Source: Garcia nutans
Lineage: Eukaryota > Streptophyta > Magnoliopsida > Malpighiales > Euphorbiaceae
NCBI GenBank assembly: GCA_947685225.1
Contig: CANTUV010000032.1
Location: 26,295,501-26,359,500, forward strand
Length of the DNA: 64,000 nt
Direction of reading: 5' to 3'
Below the pieces are notes generated by a model. It had not been told where the DNA came from. It made no database searches and saw nothing but the letters and a program-made list of their open reading frames with translations. Of this stretch, positions 1-10,726 are shown one piece after another; positions within the stretch are counted from its first letter, which is position 1; each line of letters opens with the position of its first letter. The translations under genes were made by a program, and so were the position numbers.

Positions 1-433
1 TGCATAGAAGCATATCGTTATTGTAGTTTGTACCACTAAGCTGTTGGCTTAGCGCGATTATGATTTATTGCGCAGGTAACAGGGAAGAACCGGAGAGTCC
101 CTCTAGGCCGAGTAGAGGCTAGATCTTGAGGTGTATCTAGTGAAGCTTAAAGATTGAAGAAATACTGCCAAACATGTATATATTTTATGTTTTTAAAACT
201 TGAGTTTTAAAGTATAATTATTTGTAAATATTTGTTACATTTTCCGCTGCTTTTAAATAAACGTTTTACCTTTTATCTTTTATAATTTCTTTTAAATGAT
301 TTAAATTTGTTTATGCTCTTATGGAAGGGATGAGTCATTTGTTAAGTATATCGTGGCATTTCTACATTCAGTATACGTATATTACGATCGTATTAGCATG
401 CTGTGTATGTATACAGGGTATAGGGGTATTACA
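1..433 (+). repeat. 5' LTR, 3'-terminal part
   Basis: This is the end of the left LTR, matching 7315-7747 base for base in length. It ends TATTACA, the inverse of the TGTAATA that opens the right LTR at 5303. The beginning of this LTR lies before the window. Confidence 0.93.
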
Positions 434-440
434 TTTATTT

Positions 441-452
441 TGGTATCAGAGC
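441..452 (+). other. Primer-binding site (initiator Met tRNA type)
   Basis: TGGTATCAGAGC lies 7 bases after the LTR end. This is the standard plant LTR-retrotransposon sequence complementary to the 3' end of initiator methionine tRNA, which primes minus-strand DNA synthesis. Confidence 0.9.
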
Positions 453-602
453 CTAGGTTTGAGATTCTCAATCTAGGTGAATTTTAAGAAAAAGAACATT
501 TTGATTTTAAAAGTTGATTTTTGAACAAAATACATGTTTTGGTATGGCAGTCTTTGATCTTTAATAAGGAATATTCTGCTGTGTTTGCAGATATAGGTAG
601 TA

Positions 603-1700
603 ATGGAGCCCCATTCACGACAGTCTGTAGAAGAAAGTGCTGAGAGTACAGCTCCGGAAGAGAGTAGAGATGGAGCTAGCATTGAGAGAGTTAGTGAGGC
701 ACCTGTTTCTGTGCCAGAGAGATCAGCTACAGAGGAGGCTCCACCAGGTTGGTTAAGGCATGTAGTAGAACTGTTGAGGGGAGCTCCAGTGCAGCCACCA
801 CCACCACCACAGCCTCAAGTACCAGTAAGACATTATGACAAGTTGAGGAAATATGGGGCTGAAGATTTCTTAGGCACTACCGATCCTGCAGTGGCTGAGC
901 AGTGGTTGGATAAGGTATAGAGGATATTCATTCAGCTGCAAGCCACTTCGGATGAGAAGTTTGACTATGCTAGATCCCTCTTACAGAAAGATGCTTACGA
1001 TTGGTGGAAGACTGTTCCTCATGCTATGGATGATCCACCTACACTATCTTATAGTGATTTTCTGAGGGAGTTTGAGCAGAAATACACTCCAAGGGAGTAT
1101 AAAGATCTTAAGAAGATGGAATTTCTAAGTTTGAGGCAAGACAACCGGACGGTGACAGAGTACGAGATTGAGTACATCCGGTTGAGTCGTTATACTGAGG
1201 GAATCATTTCTGATGAAATAGACCGGTGCCGAAGATTTGAAGAGGGATTGAGGCCCTCCATTATGTGTATTGTGGCTGGTTCTAGATACCAGGATTTCTC
1301 TCAGCTTGTTGCAGCAGCTAGAAGTGTAGAGAGAGTGCAGAGTATTGCAGCAGCTATTTCTGAAGAGGAGACTAGAGTAAGGAGACCCCAGTTTGAGGAA
1401 GGGTCTTCATCTGTGAAGAGGGGTAGAGGAAGTTTTGTTTCGAGAATCAGTAGGAGTCAGAGACAGCCGGGTAGGTCAGTGCAGTATCAGAGACAGAGAT
1501 CGAGACCTACAGCTTCTGTAGCCAGTGCCCCGACTCCCGTGATGCAGAGGTCTACTCTACCTATATGTGTTCAGTGTGGTGGAAGACATGGGAGTGTTTG
1601 TTAGAAGTATAGTAGATCAGCTGTATGCTTCAGGTGTGGATCGCCTGCCATTTTATTAGGGAGTATCCTGAGATGCAGGAGCAGAGACAGGCTGAGTCTG
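603..1700 (+). pseudogene. gag: gag (capsid and zinc knuckle) of the Ty3/gypsy element, broken
   Basis: The frame opens with ATG at 603 and carries a proline-rich N-terminus. A TAG at 918-920 interrupts it, and the same frame continues as the Retrotrans_gag capsid domain (1026-1604; motifs FEQKYTP, EYEIEYIRLSRY, RRFEEGLRP). A basic Arg/Ser/Gln-rich linker follows, then the start of a Cys-rich knuckle (CVQCGGRHGSVC). A second stop, TAG at 1602-1604, sits where this family usually has Trp. The knuckle then continues (CFRCGSP) and changes frame near 1640-1650 into the frame used by pol. In intact relatives gag and pol form one polyprotein. The protein would package element RNA into cytoplasmic particles. 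Two stops and a frameshift make this copy non-functional. Confidence 0.88.
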
Positions 1701-3262
1701 CAGCCTCTCGACCCAGTGTTAGCAGAGGTGGTCGAGGAGGCAGAGGTTTCAGTAAGGGTGGTCGATCAGGGTATAGTCAGCGAGGAGGATCATCATCCGG
1801 AGGCAGTAGGCCAGAGGAGGCCGGATCTTTTCAGAGAGTGTATGTGATGCAGAGGCAGCCAGATGCTTCAGCAGTAATAGCGGGTACATTTTCTTTATTT
1901 GGCATTTCAGTACTTGTTTTAATTGATCCAGGATCTACTCATTCATACATAAGTGCAGCTATATTGCCTGTGTCTGAATTGCATTCAGAATCCTTAGGAT
2001 TTGATGTCTTGGTGACAAATTCTTTAGGACATAGTGTGGTTGTTAGCAAGGTGCACCGTGATAGTGTAGTTATGGTACAAGGTGAGGAGTTTCCTGGAGA
2101 TTTAATTGAAATGCCTTTTAAAGAATATGATTTGATCTTAGGCATGGATTGGCAGTCCAAACATGGAGCTGTGGTAGACTGCCAAAAGAAGTGTGTTACT
2201 TTGAGAACTAGTGATAGTAGGAGTGTGATAGTATCTAGCGAGCAGAGGCAACTTGCATCCTTGTTTGTATCAGCTGTAACAGCTAGAAAGTTGATTAGAA
2301 AAGGGTGTGATGCTTACCTTGCTCAAGTTGTGGATACTAGAGTAGGGGGTTCTCAACTTGATAATATAACCACAGTTGCAGATTTTCCGGATGTGTTTCC
2401 TGAGGAGTTACCAGGGTTACCCCCTGAAAGAGAGGTTGAGTTTGGTATTGAATTGTTGTCCGGTACCACTCCCATCTCTATCACTCCTTATAGAATGGCA
2501 CCTACTGAATTGAGAGAGTTGAAGGTGCAGTTACAGGAGTTGTTGGATAAAGGATTTATTCGCCCCAGTGTTTCTCCATGGGGAGCTCCTGTATTGTTTG
2601 TGAAGAAAAAGGATGGTACTATGAGATTATGCATTGATTATAGGCAATTGAACAAAGTGACTATTAAGAATAAATATCCTTTGCCTAGGATTGATGATCT
2701 CTTTAATCAATTGAAGGGAGCATCAGTGTTTTCCAAGATTGATTTGAGATCTGGGTACCATCAGTTGAGGGTTAAAGCTGAAGATGTTTCTAAGACAGCT
2801 TTCCGCACTAGGTATGGGCATTATGAGTTTTTAGTAATGCCTTTTGGGTTGACGAATGCACCTGCAGCTTTTATGGATTTGATAAATAGGGTGTTTAGGC
2901 CCTATCTGGATCAGTTTGTGGTAGTTTTCATCGATGATATTTTGGTGTATTCGCGTAGTGAAGAGGAGCATGATAAGCATTTGCGGATTGTGTTGCAGAT
3001 TTTGAGAGAGAAGCAATTGTATGCTAAGCTGTCAAAGTGTGAGTTTTGGCTTGACCAAGTGACTTTTCTGGGCCATATAGTTTCAGCAGATGGTATAAGA
3101 GTCAATCCAAGTAAAGTTGAAGCTATTTTGAATTGGAGTCCACCAAAGTCTGTGACTGAAGTTAGAAGTTTTTCTGGGTTTGGCAGGCTATTACCGACGG
3201 TTTGTAAAAGGTTTCTCTTTGATAGCTACTCCACTCACCAGATTGCTTCAGAAGGGAGTTAG
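1625..3262 (+). pseudogene. pol: pol part 1: aspartic protease and reverse transcriptase (Ty3/gypsy)
   Basis: This is a 545-codon open stretch. The first ATG in it is not a real start, because the frame enters from gag through the zinc knuckle. A Gly/Arg/Ser-rich linker is followed by the retropepsin site VLIDPGSTHSYI near residue 100. The reverse transcriptase spans about residues 280-520, with LDKGFIRPSVSPWGAPVLFV, KKDGTMRLCIDYRQLN, FSKIDLRSGYHQLR, FLVMPFGLTNAPAAFM and the catalytic box VVFIDDILVYS near residue 433. After VRSFSGF near 3180 a frameshift replaces the expected sequence, and the frame ends in unrelated residues. The enzyme would copy element RNA into cDNA. The protease and RT cores look complete within this stretch. 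Confidence 0.93.
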
Positions 3263-3875
3263 ATTTGTGTGGACGGATCAGTGTCAAGCTAGCTTTGAGC
3301 AGTTGAAAGAAATGTTGACTTAAGCACCTGTTCTTACTTTACCCGTTGAAGATAAACCATATGTAATTTACAGTGATGCTTCACATAATGGGTTAGGATG
3401 TGTTTTAATGCAAGAGGGTAAAGTCATAACTTATGCTTCTCGGCAGTTGAAGCCGCATGAGCTTAACTTTCAGACTCATGATTTGGAGTTGGCAGCTATA
3501 GTGTTTGCTTTGAAGATTTGGCGACATTATTTGTATGGGGAGAAATACTATATCTTTACGGATCATAAAAGTTTAAAATATTTGGGTGTTCAGAAAGAGC
3601 TGAATCTTCGGCAAAGGCGATGGTTAGAATTGATTAAAGACTATGATTGCTTGATTGATTACCATCCTGGTAAGGCAAATGTAGTTGCTGATGCCTTGAG
3701 TCGAAAATCTTTGGCAGGTTTGGCTGTTTATTCGCTCTCGTTGCTAGTTGAGCTGAGAGCGTTACATGCTAATTTTGAAGCATGTGATGATGGGGCATTG
3801 TTAGCTCAGTTACAATTGAGACCAGTATTGTTGGATCAGATAAAGGAAGCTCAATTGGCGGATGAGAAAATTTAG
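3263..3875 (+). pseudogene. pol: pol part 2: RNase H domain (Ty3/gypsy)
   Basis: In the frame of gag (positions divisible by 3) the sequence continues the RT connection, is stopped by TAA at 3321-3323, then reads YSDASHNGLGCVLMQEGKVITYASRQ in two runs. ELAAIVFALKIWRHYLYG and IFTDHKSLKYL follow, then DYHPGKANVVADALSRK. These are the RNase H D, E, D and terminal ADALSR signatures of Ty3/gypsy pol, which removes RNA from the RNA/DNA hybrid. A TAG at 3873-3875 ends the stretch just before integrase, and the same frame resumes at 3921. Confidence 0.9.
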
Positions 3876-5260
3876 AAGATTGTATTAAATTGCCAAAATG
3901 GGGAGAGTCGAGATTTTTATGTGAAGAATGATGGTAGTCTTTGGTTCAAGGATAGGTTGTGTGTACCTGATAATGATAGTTTGAGAAAGATCATTTTAGA
4001 AGAAGCACACCAATCGGTTTTTTCTATGCATCCGGGTAGTACAAAGATGTACCATGATTTGAGACAGCATTATTGGTGGTCTGGTATGAAGAAAGACATA
4101 GCAGAATTTGTGTCCAAATGTCTCACTTGTCAGAGAGTGAAAGCTGAGCATCAGGTTCCAACAGGGCTGCTTCAACCTTTAACAGTACCTAAATGGAAAT
4201 GGGAGAGAGTGACAATGGATTTTGTATCGGGGTTGCCATTGACTCAAAAGAAGCATGATACTATTTGGGTGATTGTTGATCGGTTGACAAAGACAGCTCA
4301 TTTCCTTCCTGGTAGGATGGACTATTCTCTTGAAAGATTGGCTGAGCTGTATATTAATGAAATAGTGAAGTTGCATGGAGTCCCAATTTCTTTAGTGTCT
4401 GATCGAGATCCTCGGTTTACTTCGAGGTTTTGGAAGAGTTTACATGGTGCTTTGGGTTCTCGATTACACTTTAGTACTGCTTTCATCCACAGACAGATGG
4501 GCAGTCAGAGAGAGTAATACAGATTATTGAGGATATGTTGAGAAGTTGTGTCATTGATTTCTCTGGAAGTTGGGACAGATTTTTGCCACTTATGGAATTT
4601 GCTTACAACAACAGTCATCAATCTAGTATTGGTATGGCACCATTTGAGGCACTATATGGTAGAAGATGCAGAACTCCTTTAGGTTGGAATGAAATTGGAG
4701 AGGGCAAGTTAATTGGTCCTGATTTAATTAAAGAGACTGAGGAGAAAGTAAAAATAATTCGGGATTGGTTGAAAGCAGCTTCAGACCGACAGAAGTCTTA
4801 TTCAGACTTGAAAAGAAGAGACATAGAGTTTGATGTTGGAAATAAAGTATTTTTGAAAGTATCTCCTTGGAAGAAGATCTTAAGATTTGGTCGGAAAGGA
4901 AAGCTGAGTCCTCGTTTCATTGGACCGTATGAAATTTTGGAAAGAGTTGGGCCAGTTGCTTATCGTCTTGCTTTGCCACCTGAGTTGGATAGAATCCATA
5001 ATGTATTCCTTGTTTCTATGTTGCGGAGGTATAGATCAGATCCATCTCATATCTTACCAGTTGAATCCATTGAAGTGAGTCCGGATCTGACATTTGAAGA
5101 AGAACCAGTTGCTATTTTGGCACATGAAGTGAAAGAGTTGAGGAATAAGAAAGTGCTATTAGTGAAGATTCTATGAAAGAATCATGGGAAAGAAGAGGCA
5201 ACTTGGGAAAGTGAGCAAGCAATGCAAGATCAGTATCCTCAACTGTTTCAGACTTGATAT
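3876..5260 (+). pseudogene. pol: pol part 3: integrase with chromodomain-like tail (Ty3/gypsy)
   Basis: The H2C2 zinc-binding domain is visible as HPGSTKMYHDLRQHYWW followed by CLTCQRVKAEH. The catalytic core gives WERVTMDFVSGLP (first Asp) and VSDRDPRFTS (second Asp). A frameshift near 4485 moves the QSERVIQ segment holding the catalytic Glu into another frame, open to 5176. That frame carries FIGPYEILERVGPVAYRLALP and HNVFLVSMLRRY, typical of the chromovirus integrase C-terminus. A TGA at 5174-5176 replaces the usual Trp of the VLWRNH-type tail, and the chromodomain-like end (KEEATWESEQAM) continues after it. Such tails are known to guide integration toward particular chromatin. Confidence 0.9.
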
Positions 5261-5290
5261 CAGGAAATTTCGAGGACGAAATTTCTTTTT

Positions 5291-5302
5291 AGAGGGGAGA
5301 AT
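5291..5302 (+). other. Polypurine tract
   Basis: AGAGGGGAGA directly before the right LTR is the plus-strand primer site expected at this position. It follows the family-typical stretch encoding a GAGGACGAAATT-type sequence. Confidence 0.85.
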
Positions 5303-6084
5303 TGTAATATCCCAATGTATGCCCTAGAAGTTTTAATATTATTGTTTTAATTGGAATTGAATGTATATGTTAATTTGGAAGAGAAAAGAAATTTAAAAGA
5401 AAGTGTATATGTTGTGTATATGGAAATATATACAACATATATACAAGTCAAATGTGATGGTCAAGGGATGAAGATATTTATTTTGTTCTTTGTGAAATTA
5501 CTAAATAGGGTAATAAGTGAAAGAGAAGTAAAATAAATAGGTGAGGGCATTTAAGTAATTTTCTTTTTGGAATACTTGGTGGAGGTTTAAAGAGATGAAA
5601 ATTTTGACTTTTCTTCATCTCTTCTTCTTTCCTTCTCCATTGTTGGCCGACCATCCTAAACAAGAGAGAGAGCAAGAGTGAGTTGGTGTTTAAAGCTCAA
5701 ATTGAAGGAGTTTTCAAGTGATTAAGTGGAAATCCAAGAAGATTCATTATTTTGGTAAGTCTCTTTTGATTCTCTTGTTTTATTTTTAGTTGTTTGTGAG
5801 TTTAATTGTGGATATTTGAAAGTAAGGTTGTGTTTATGGTAGTATGTTGGTGTGTGTTTGTTTTAAATTGATTGTGGTGTTGGTTTTGAATGGAAAATAA
5901 AAAGATAGGTTGATGTTGGTGTTGGAAGAGTAGGAGTGTTGTTGGTTTTAGGGTTTTGAAGTGGTAAGTGATGTTTAACTTGAGTTTGATCAATTATTTT
6001 CATAGATTTTCATGTTGTTGATGTTTGTTGGAGTTGTAAGCATGGAATAGGTGAATTTGGTCAGAAACAGTAGCGTTTTGGATG

Positions 6085-6190
6085 CCACGCCCGTGGCCCT
6101 TGGTTGCCATGGCCGTGGAGGTGTGGAGCAAGGGAGGCAGAACCATTCTTTAACCCACGACCGTGGGGGTTGGGGTGGCCACGGCCGTGG
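6085..6190 (+). repeat. Four spaced GC-rich palindromes CCAYGNCCGTGG in the LTR
   Basis: Copies lie at 6085-6096, 6107-6118, 6155-6166 and 6179-6190, spaced 22, 48 and 24 bases. The last, CCACGGCCGTGG, is a perfect 12-bp palindrome. They form a CpG-rich island in an AT-rich LTR. Their role is unknown; protein-binding sites or a satellite-like expansion are both possible. Confidence 0.8.
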
Positions 6191-6913
6191 GCTATAGCAT
6201 GTGGTGTTGGGTTGTTATGTGTGTTATAAAGGTCTAAGATGAGGTTAACAAGTGATAAATTGTATTGGAATTCATGTATTGTATCATTTTGGATTAGGTG
6301 TTGGAAGAAAGTGATTTGCCCTAAATTGAGAAGTGAAGAATTCTTGGAAAAAGGAAGTGTATAGAGTTGTATAAGTGGTGCTTAAGGTAAGTACAAACTA
6401 TATTATTGCATACATTCATATGATGTTAAGACTTAACATATATTTGATTGTAAATGTGTTAAAGAATCTAATGTTTTGTTGATGCTAATTCATAATGTTA
6501 TGATTGATATAATGTGAACATTGATGATGCATATGAATAATGTAAATTGCTATGTATATGTACCAATGATGATCATTCTCAATGAGATGATTAAAGCATG
6601 TTTGTCTGTATGAAATATGGAATATGAAATGTGAAAAATATGATGATATGATGAATTATATTAATATAATGAAAGCCATGATTGTTGGCTATGATGATGT
6701 AAATGAATTACAATTGAGGCATGGTTGCCTATTTTGAAAATGAGAATGAAATAAAGATATAAATGAAAAGATTTTGTGTCTAATATGTACTATTCAACTT
6801 TCAGAGTTCTGAGTTGGTGGCATGCCTATGAATTACTGGATAGGTGAAAAGACTGGGTCGTAAGCCGATTCCAGTTGAAAAATATGAAATGATAAATGTG
6901 AAATATGAGTTAG

Positions 6914-7066
6914 TAACAGTCTTGCCGGGTTGAGGATCTCCTCGAAATTAGTCGGGTTGAGGTCCAAAAGACTGGGTCTGTTACAATTGCTATGGTAACA
7001 GTCTTGCCGGGTTAAGGATCTCCTTGAGTCTAACCAAGTAGAGGTCCAAGAGACTGGGTCTGTTAC
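6914..7066 (+). repeat. 71-bp direct duplication in the LTR
   Basis: Two 71-bp copies (6914-6984, 6996-7066) each begin TAACAGTCTTGCCGGG and end GACTGGGTCTGTTAC. The ends are partly inverted (GTAACAG / CTGTTAC), so each copy can fold as a stem. The copies differ at several positions in the middle. Confidence 0.85.
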
Positions 7067-7747
7067 CCTATCCATGGATAGAGATATATGTATATGTTGC
7101 CTACGGGCTTGATGATTATGATTATAGACCAAAGCAGTAACTCTGAACTTTGAATAACATATTATTGCCTTTTGGGCCCATACGTGTCTTTGTGTCAATG
7201 TAAATTATGTGTGATGAAATAATTGAATCAAATGATGAAATGTAGTCTTATGAACAATATAAAAATATCATTTGTGAATATTATATTAATTGTTGAAATG
7301 TATGACATTGTCATTGCATAGAAGCATATCGTTATTGTAGTTTGTACCACTAAGTTGTTGGCTTAGCGCGATTATGATTTATCGCGCAGGTAACAGGGAA
7401 GAACCGGAGAGTCCCTCTAGGCCGAGTAGAGGCTAGATCTTGAGGTGTATCTAGTGAAGCTTAAATATCGAAGAAATACTGCCAAACATGTATATATTTT
7501 ATGTTTTTAAAACTTGAGTTTTAATGTATAATTATTTGTAAATATTTGTTACATTTTCCGCTGCTTTTAAATAAACATTTTACCTTTTATCTTTTATAAT
7601 TTCTTTTAAATGATTTAAATTTGTTTATGCTCTTATGGATGGGATGAGTCATTTGTTAAGTATATCGTGGCATTTCTATATTCAGTATACGTATATTACG
7701 ATCATATTAGCATGCTGTGTACGTATACAGGGTATAGGGGTGTTACA

Positions 7748-8034
7748 TACCTGATGGTCCAATCGAACTTTTCATGATTTCTTAAAAAATATAACTTCCT
7801 GCAAAATGTAAGTTAATACAAATATTAGTTTAATTCAATTTGATTGCCTAAGATTAAAAATAGAGTAATTTGGCTAACAATAAGTAAATTTTTCCTACAT
7901 TATTCAAAATCTTAAAAATTTGGAGATAATGATTTTATGAATGAAACACTAGCAAATGTTTCTTTGAAAATTTTATGCAATTTAATTGAAATTCTATTTT
8001 AATTAATATTATTTATTTGCTATATATATACTCT
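7748..8034. other. AT-rich spacer between two Ty3/gypsy elements
   Basis: About 290 bases with no open frame. It lies where the 3' LTR of the minus-strand element at 8035 should begin, but I could not match it to that element's other LTR remnant. It may be a truncated LTR. Confidence 0.4.
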
Positions 8035-8060
8035 CTACCCTTTAAGGAATTTCGTCCTCA

Positions 8061-8460
8061 AAATTACATATTGTTTATCTTTGGAAGAGCTGTGGATACC
8101 GACTCTGCATAACTTTGTCGCTTTCCCAAGTTGCCACCTAGGTTGAGTGATTTCTTCCTAGCACTTTCACCGAAAGAATCTTCTTATTATGAAATTCTTT
8201 TACTTCATGTGCTAATATAGCCATCGGTTCCTCTTTATATGTTAGATCTAGATTTACCTCAACTAATTCAATTGATAATATATTAGATAAATTCGATCTT
8301 TTCCTCTGAAGTATAGAAACATGAAAAATATTATGAACTTTCTCTAACTTGGGAGGCAAAGCCAATCTGTACGCAACTTGCCTAATTTTTTTAAGTATCT
8401 CATAAGGCCTAATAAAATGAGGACTTAATTTTTCTTTCTGACCAAACCTCAAAATCTTTT
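8061..8460 (-). pseudogene. Integrase C-terminal remnant (Ty3/gypsy)
   Basis: An open stretch at 8138-8452 reads KLSPHFIRPYEILKKIRQVAYRLALP and HNIFHVSILQRKRS in parts. It matches domain for domain the integrase tail of the element at 1-7747 (FIGPYEILERVG, HNVFLVSMLRRY). The downstream VKVLGRNHST keeps the chromodomain-like tail with Trp changed to Gly. Confidence 0.85.
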
Positions 8461-10063
8461 TTTAAGGTGACATCTTTAGGAATACCTTGTCGCTCATATT
8501 ATATTCTATATCCTCCTGTTTTAAATCAGAATAGGACTTTTGTCTATTTGATACTACTTTTAATTGATCTCAAATAATCCTTACTTTTTTCTCCATCTCT
8601 TTTATCAATTTGGGACCCATAAGCTTTCTTTCTCAACTTCATTCTAACAAAAGGGTGTTCTGCACCTTCTAACACATAACTCTTCATATAGTGATACCCC
8701 TATACTGGACTGAAAAATATTATTACAGGCAAACTCAATCATGGCAGATGTCGATCCTAATTCCCTGTAAAATTAATCACACAACTCCTCAGCATATCTT
8801 CCAATACCTGTATCACTCTTTCTGACTATCCATCATTTTGAGGATGAAAACCAATGCTAAAGTGTAGTCAAATACCTAACGCATCCTGTAAACTTTTCTA
8901 AAATCTCGATGTAAATTTGATACTATGGAAATTGAAACACCATGCAACTGCACCACTTCACTAATATACAACTTTGCTAGTCTGTCAAGAGAGTATTATG
9001 TCCTGATTAGAAGGAAATGCATTGATTTTGTCATTCAGTCAATAGTCACCCAAATTGCATCATGCTTCTTTTGTGTGAGAGGGAGTCCAGTCACAAAATC
9101 CATTATCATTTGCTCTCACTTCCATTCTAAAATTGACAAAGGCTGTAATAAACCCAAAGGAACATGGTGCTCGGCCTTAACTTGCTGATAAGTAATGCAT
9201 CTAGTTACAAACTTTGTTATATCTTTTTTCATCCTCGGTAACTATTAATACTCTATTAAATCTTGATACATTTTAGTACTCCCAGGATGTATAGCATAGA
9301 GGAATTGATGTGCTTCCTCCAAAATTAGACTCTTCAAATCTAAATTATGAAAAACACATAATCAACTTTGATACCACAAAATGCCATCATCTCTAATTAT
9401 AAAATACTTGTTGTCCCCCTTATGTAATTACTCAATTATCTTTTGTAATTTTTGATCCTTCTTCTAAGCTTCACAAATCTAATCGAGTAAAACTAGCTTA
9501 ACTTACAATTAAGCTACAATGGCACCATCATTACCAATCTCTAAATGGGCATTCAAAACTGCAATGATCAAGAATTAACAATTATCTCTGCCATAGATTT
9601 TTGACTTAGTACATCAGTAATTACATTAATTTTGCCTAGATAGAAATCAATCAAACAATAATATTCTTTAATTAGTTATAACCATCATCTTTGTTTACAA
9701 TTCAATTTCCTCTAGGGGGCCAAATACTTCAAACTCTTGTGATCTGTATAAATAAAACTTTTTTCACCATACAAATAGTGTCACCAAAATTTCAAAGCAA
9801 ACACTATTGGTGCCAGTTCCAAATCATGCGTCAGATAATTCAACTCATGAGATTTCAGCTATTTGGAAGCATAAGCAATAACTCTGGTGTGAATCACATA
9901 TGGCTTACCTTCTATGGGTAAGTAAGGTAAGAACTAAAGCTTGAGTCAACATCGCTTTCAATTGATCAAAACTTGATTGACACCAACCCATCCACATAAA
10001 CTTCACATCTTTTCAAAGTAACCTAGTGAGTGGTGTAGCTATTATAGAAAATCCTTTCATAAA
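8461..10063 (-). pseudogene. Decayed integrase and RNase H region (Ty3/gypsy)
   Basis: No frame stays open for long, but the stretch sits exactly between the RT and integrase-tail remnants and has the length expected for RNase H plus integrase. Short fragments are recognisable only by position. Plus-strand open stretches at 8925-9188 and 9691-9921 are antisense shadows. Confidence 0.6.
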
Positions 10064-10726
10064 TCAATAATAATAACTAGCCAAACCTAAGAAATGCCCA
10101 ACCTTTGTCATATTCTTCAGTGGATTTGAATTTAAAATTGCCTCCACTTTACTTGAATCAACATTGATACCATCTGCTGATACTACATGGCCAAGGAAAG
10201 AAACTTCATTAAGCCAAAACTTACACTTTGACAATTTAACATATAACTGCTTCTCCCTCAAAGTCTGTAGAATATTCCATAGGTACCTATCATGATCATT
10301 CTTATTACTTGAGAAAGCTAGAATATAATCATCAATAAACACCACTACAAACTGATCCAAGTATGGCCTAAAAATTCAATTCATCAAATCCATAAAAGAA
10401 GCTAGTGCATTCATTAACCCAAAAGGCATCATAAGGAATTCATAATGACCATACCTCATATGAAAAGCATTCTTAGGCACATCTACCTCTTTCACCCCTA
10501 ATTGATAGTACTCTAATCTCAAGTCAATCTTAAAAAATACAACTACTCCCTTTAACTGATCGAAGAGATCATCAGTGCGAGACAATTGGTATTTATTCTT
10601 AATGGTCACTTTATTCAACTGTTGATAATTAATATATAACCGTAAGGTGCCATCCTTCTTCTTTACAAATATCACAGGTGATCCCCATGGTGATATACTA
10701 GGGAAAATAAACCCTTTATCAAGCAA
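10064..10726 (-). pseudogene. Reverse transcriptase remnant (Ty3/gypsy)
   Basis: Two adjacent open stretches, 10376-10726 and 10064-10360, together hold most of the RT. The first has MLDKGFIFPSISPWGSPVIFV, KKDGTLRLYINYQQLN and FLMMPFGLMNALASFMDLMN in order. The second has VVVFIDDYILAFSS, the catalytic box with an extra residue after IDD, then KLSKCKFWLNEVSFLGHVVS. They are split by a stop near 10370. Key substitutions such as CIDYRQLN to YINYQQLN show decay. Confidence 0.9.

Larger units (their letters stand above)
1..7747 (+). mobile_element. Ty3/gypsy chromovirus LTR retrotransposon (left LTR truncated by window)
   Basis: The order is LTR end, primer-binding site, gag, protease, reverse transcriptase, RNase H, integrase with a chromodomain-like tail, polypurine tract, LTR, which is the Ty3/gypsy order. 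Bases 1-433 align without gaps to 7315-7747, the end of the right LTR. I count 11 mismatches in 433 positions, about 2.5 percent, pointing to a fairly recent insertion. The integrase tail and the long LTR suit the Tekay/Del-type chromoviruses, but that clade call is inference. The coding part is broken by at least five in-frame stops and three frameshifts, so this copy is not autonomous. The left target duplication lies outside the window; the bases after the right LTR are TACCT. Confidence 0.93.
5303..7747 (+). repeat. 3' LTR, complete (2445 bp)
   Basis: The LTR begins TGTAATATCCC right after the polypurine tract and ends GTGTTACA. It holds no long open frame. It contains four CCAYGNCCGTGG near-palindromes (6085-6190) and a 71-bp tandem duplication (6914-6984 and 6996-7066). 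Its last 433 bases are the counterpart of the left LTR fragment. Confidence 0.92.
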
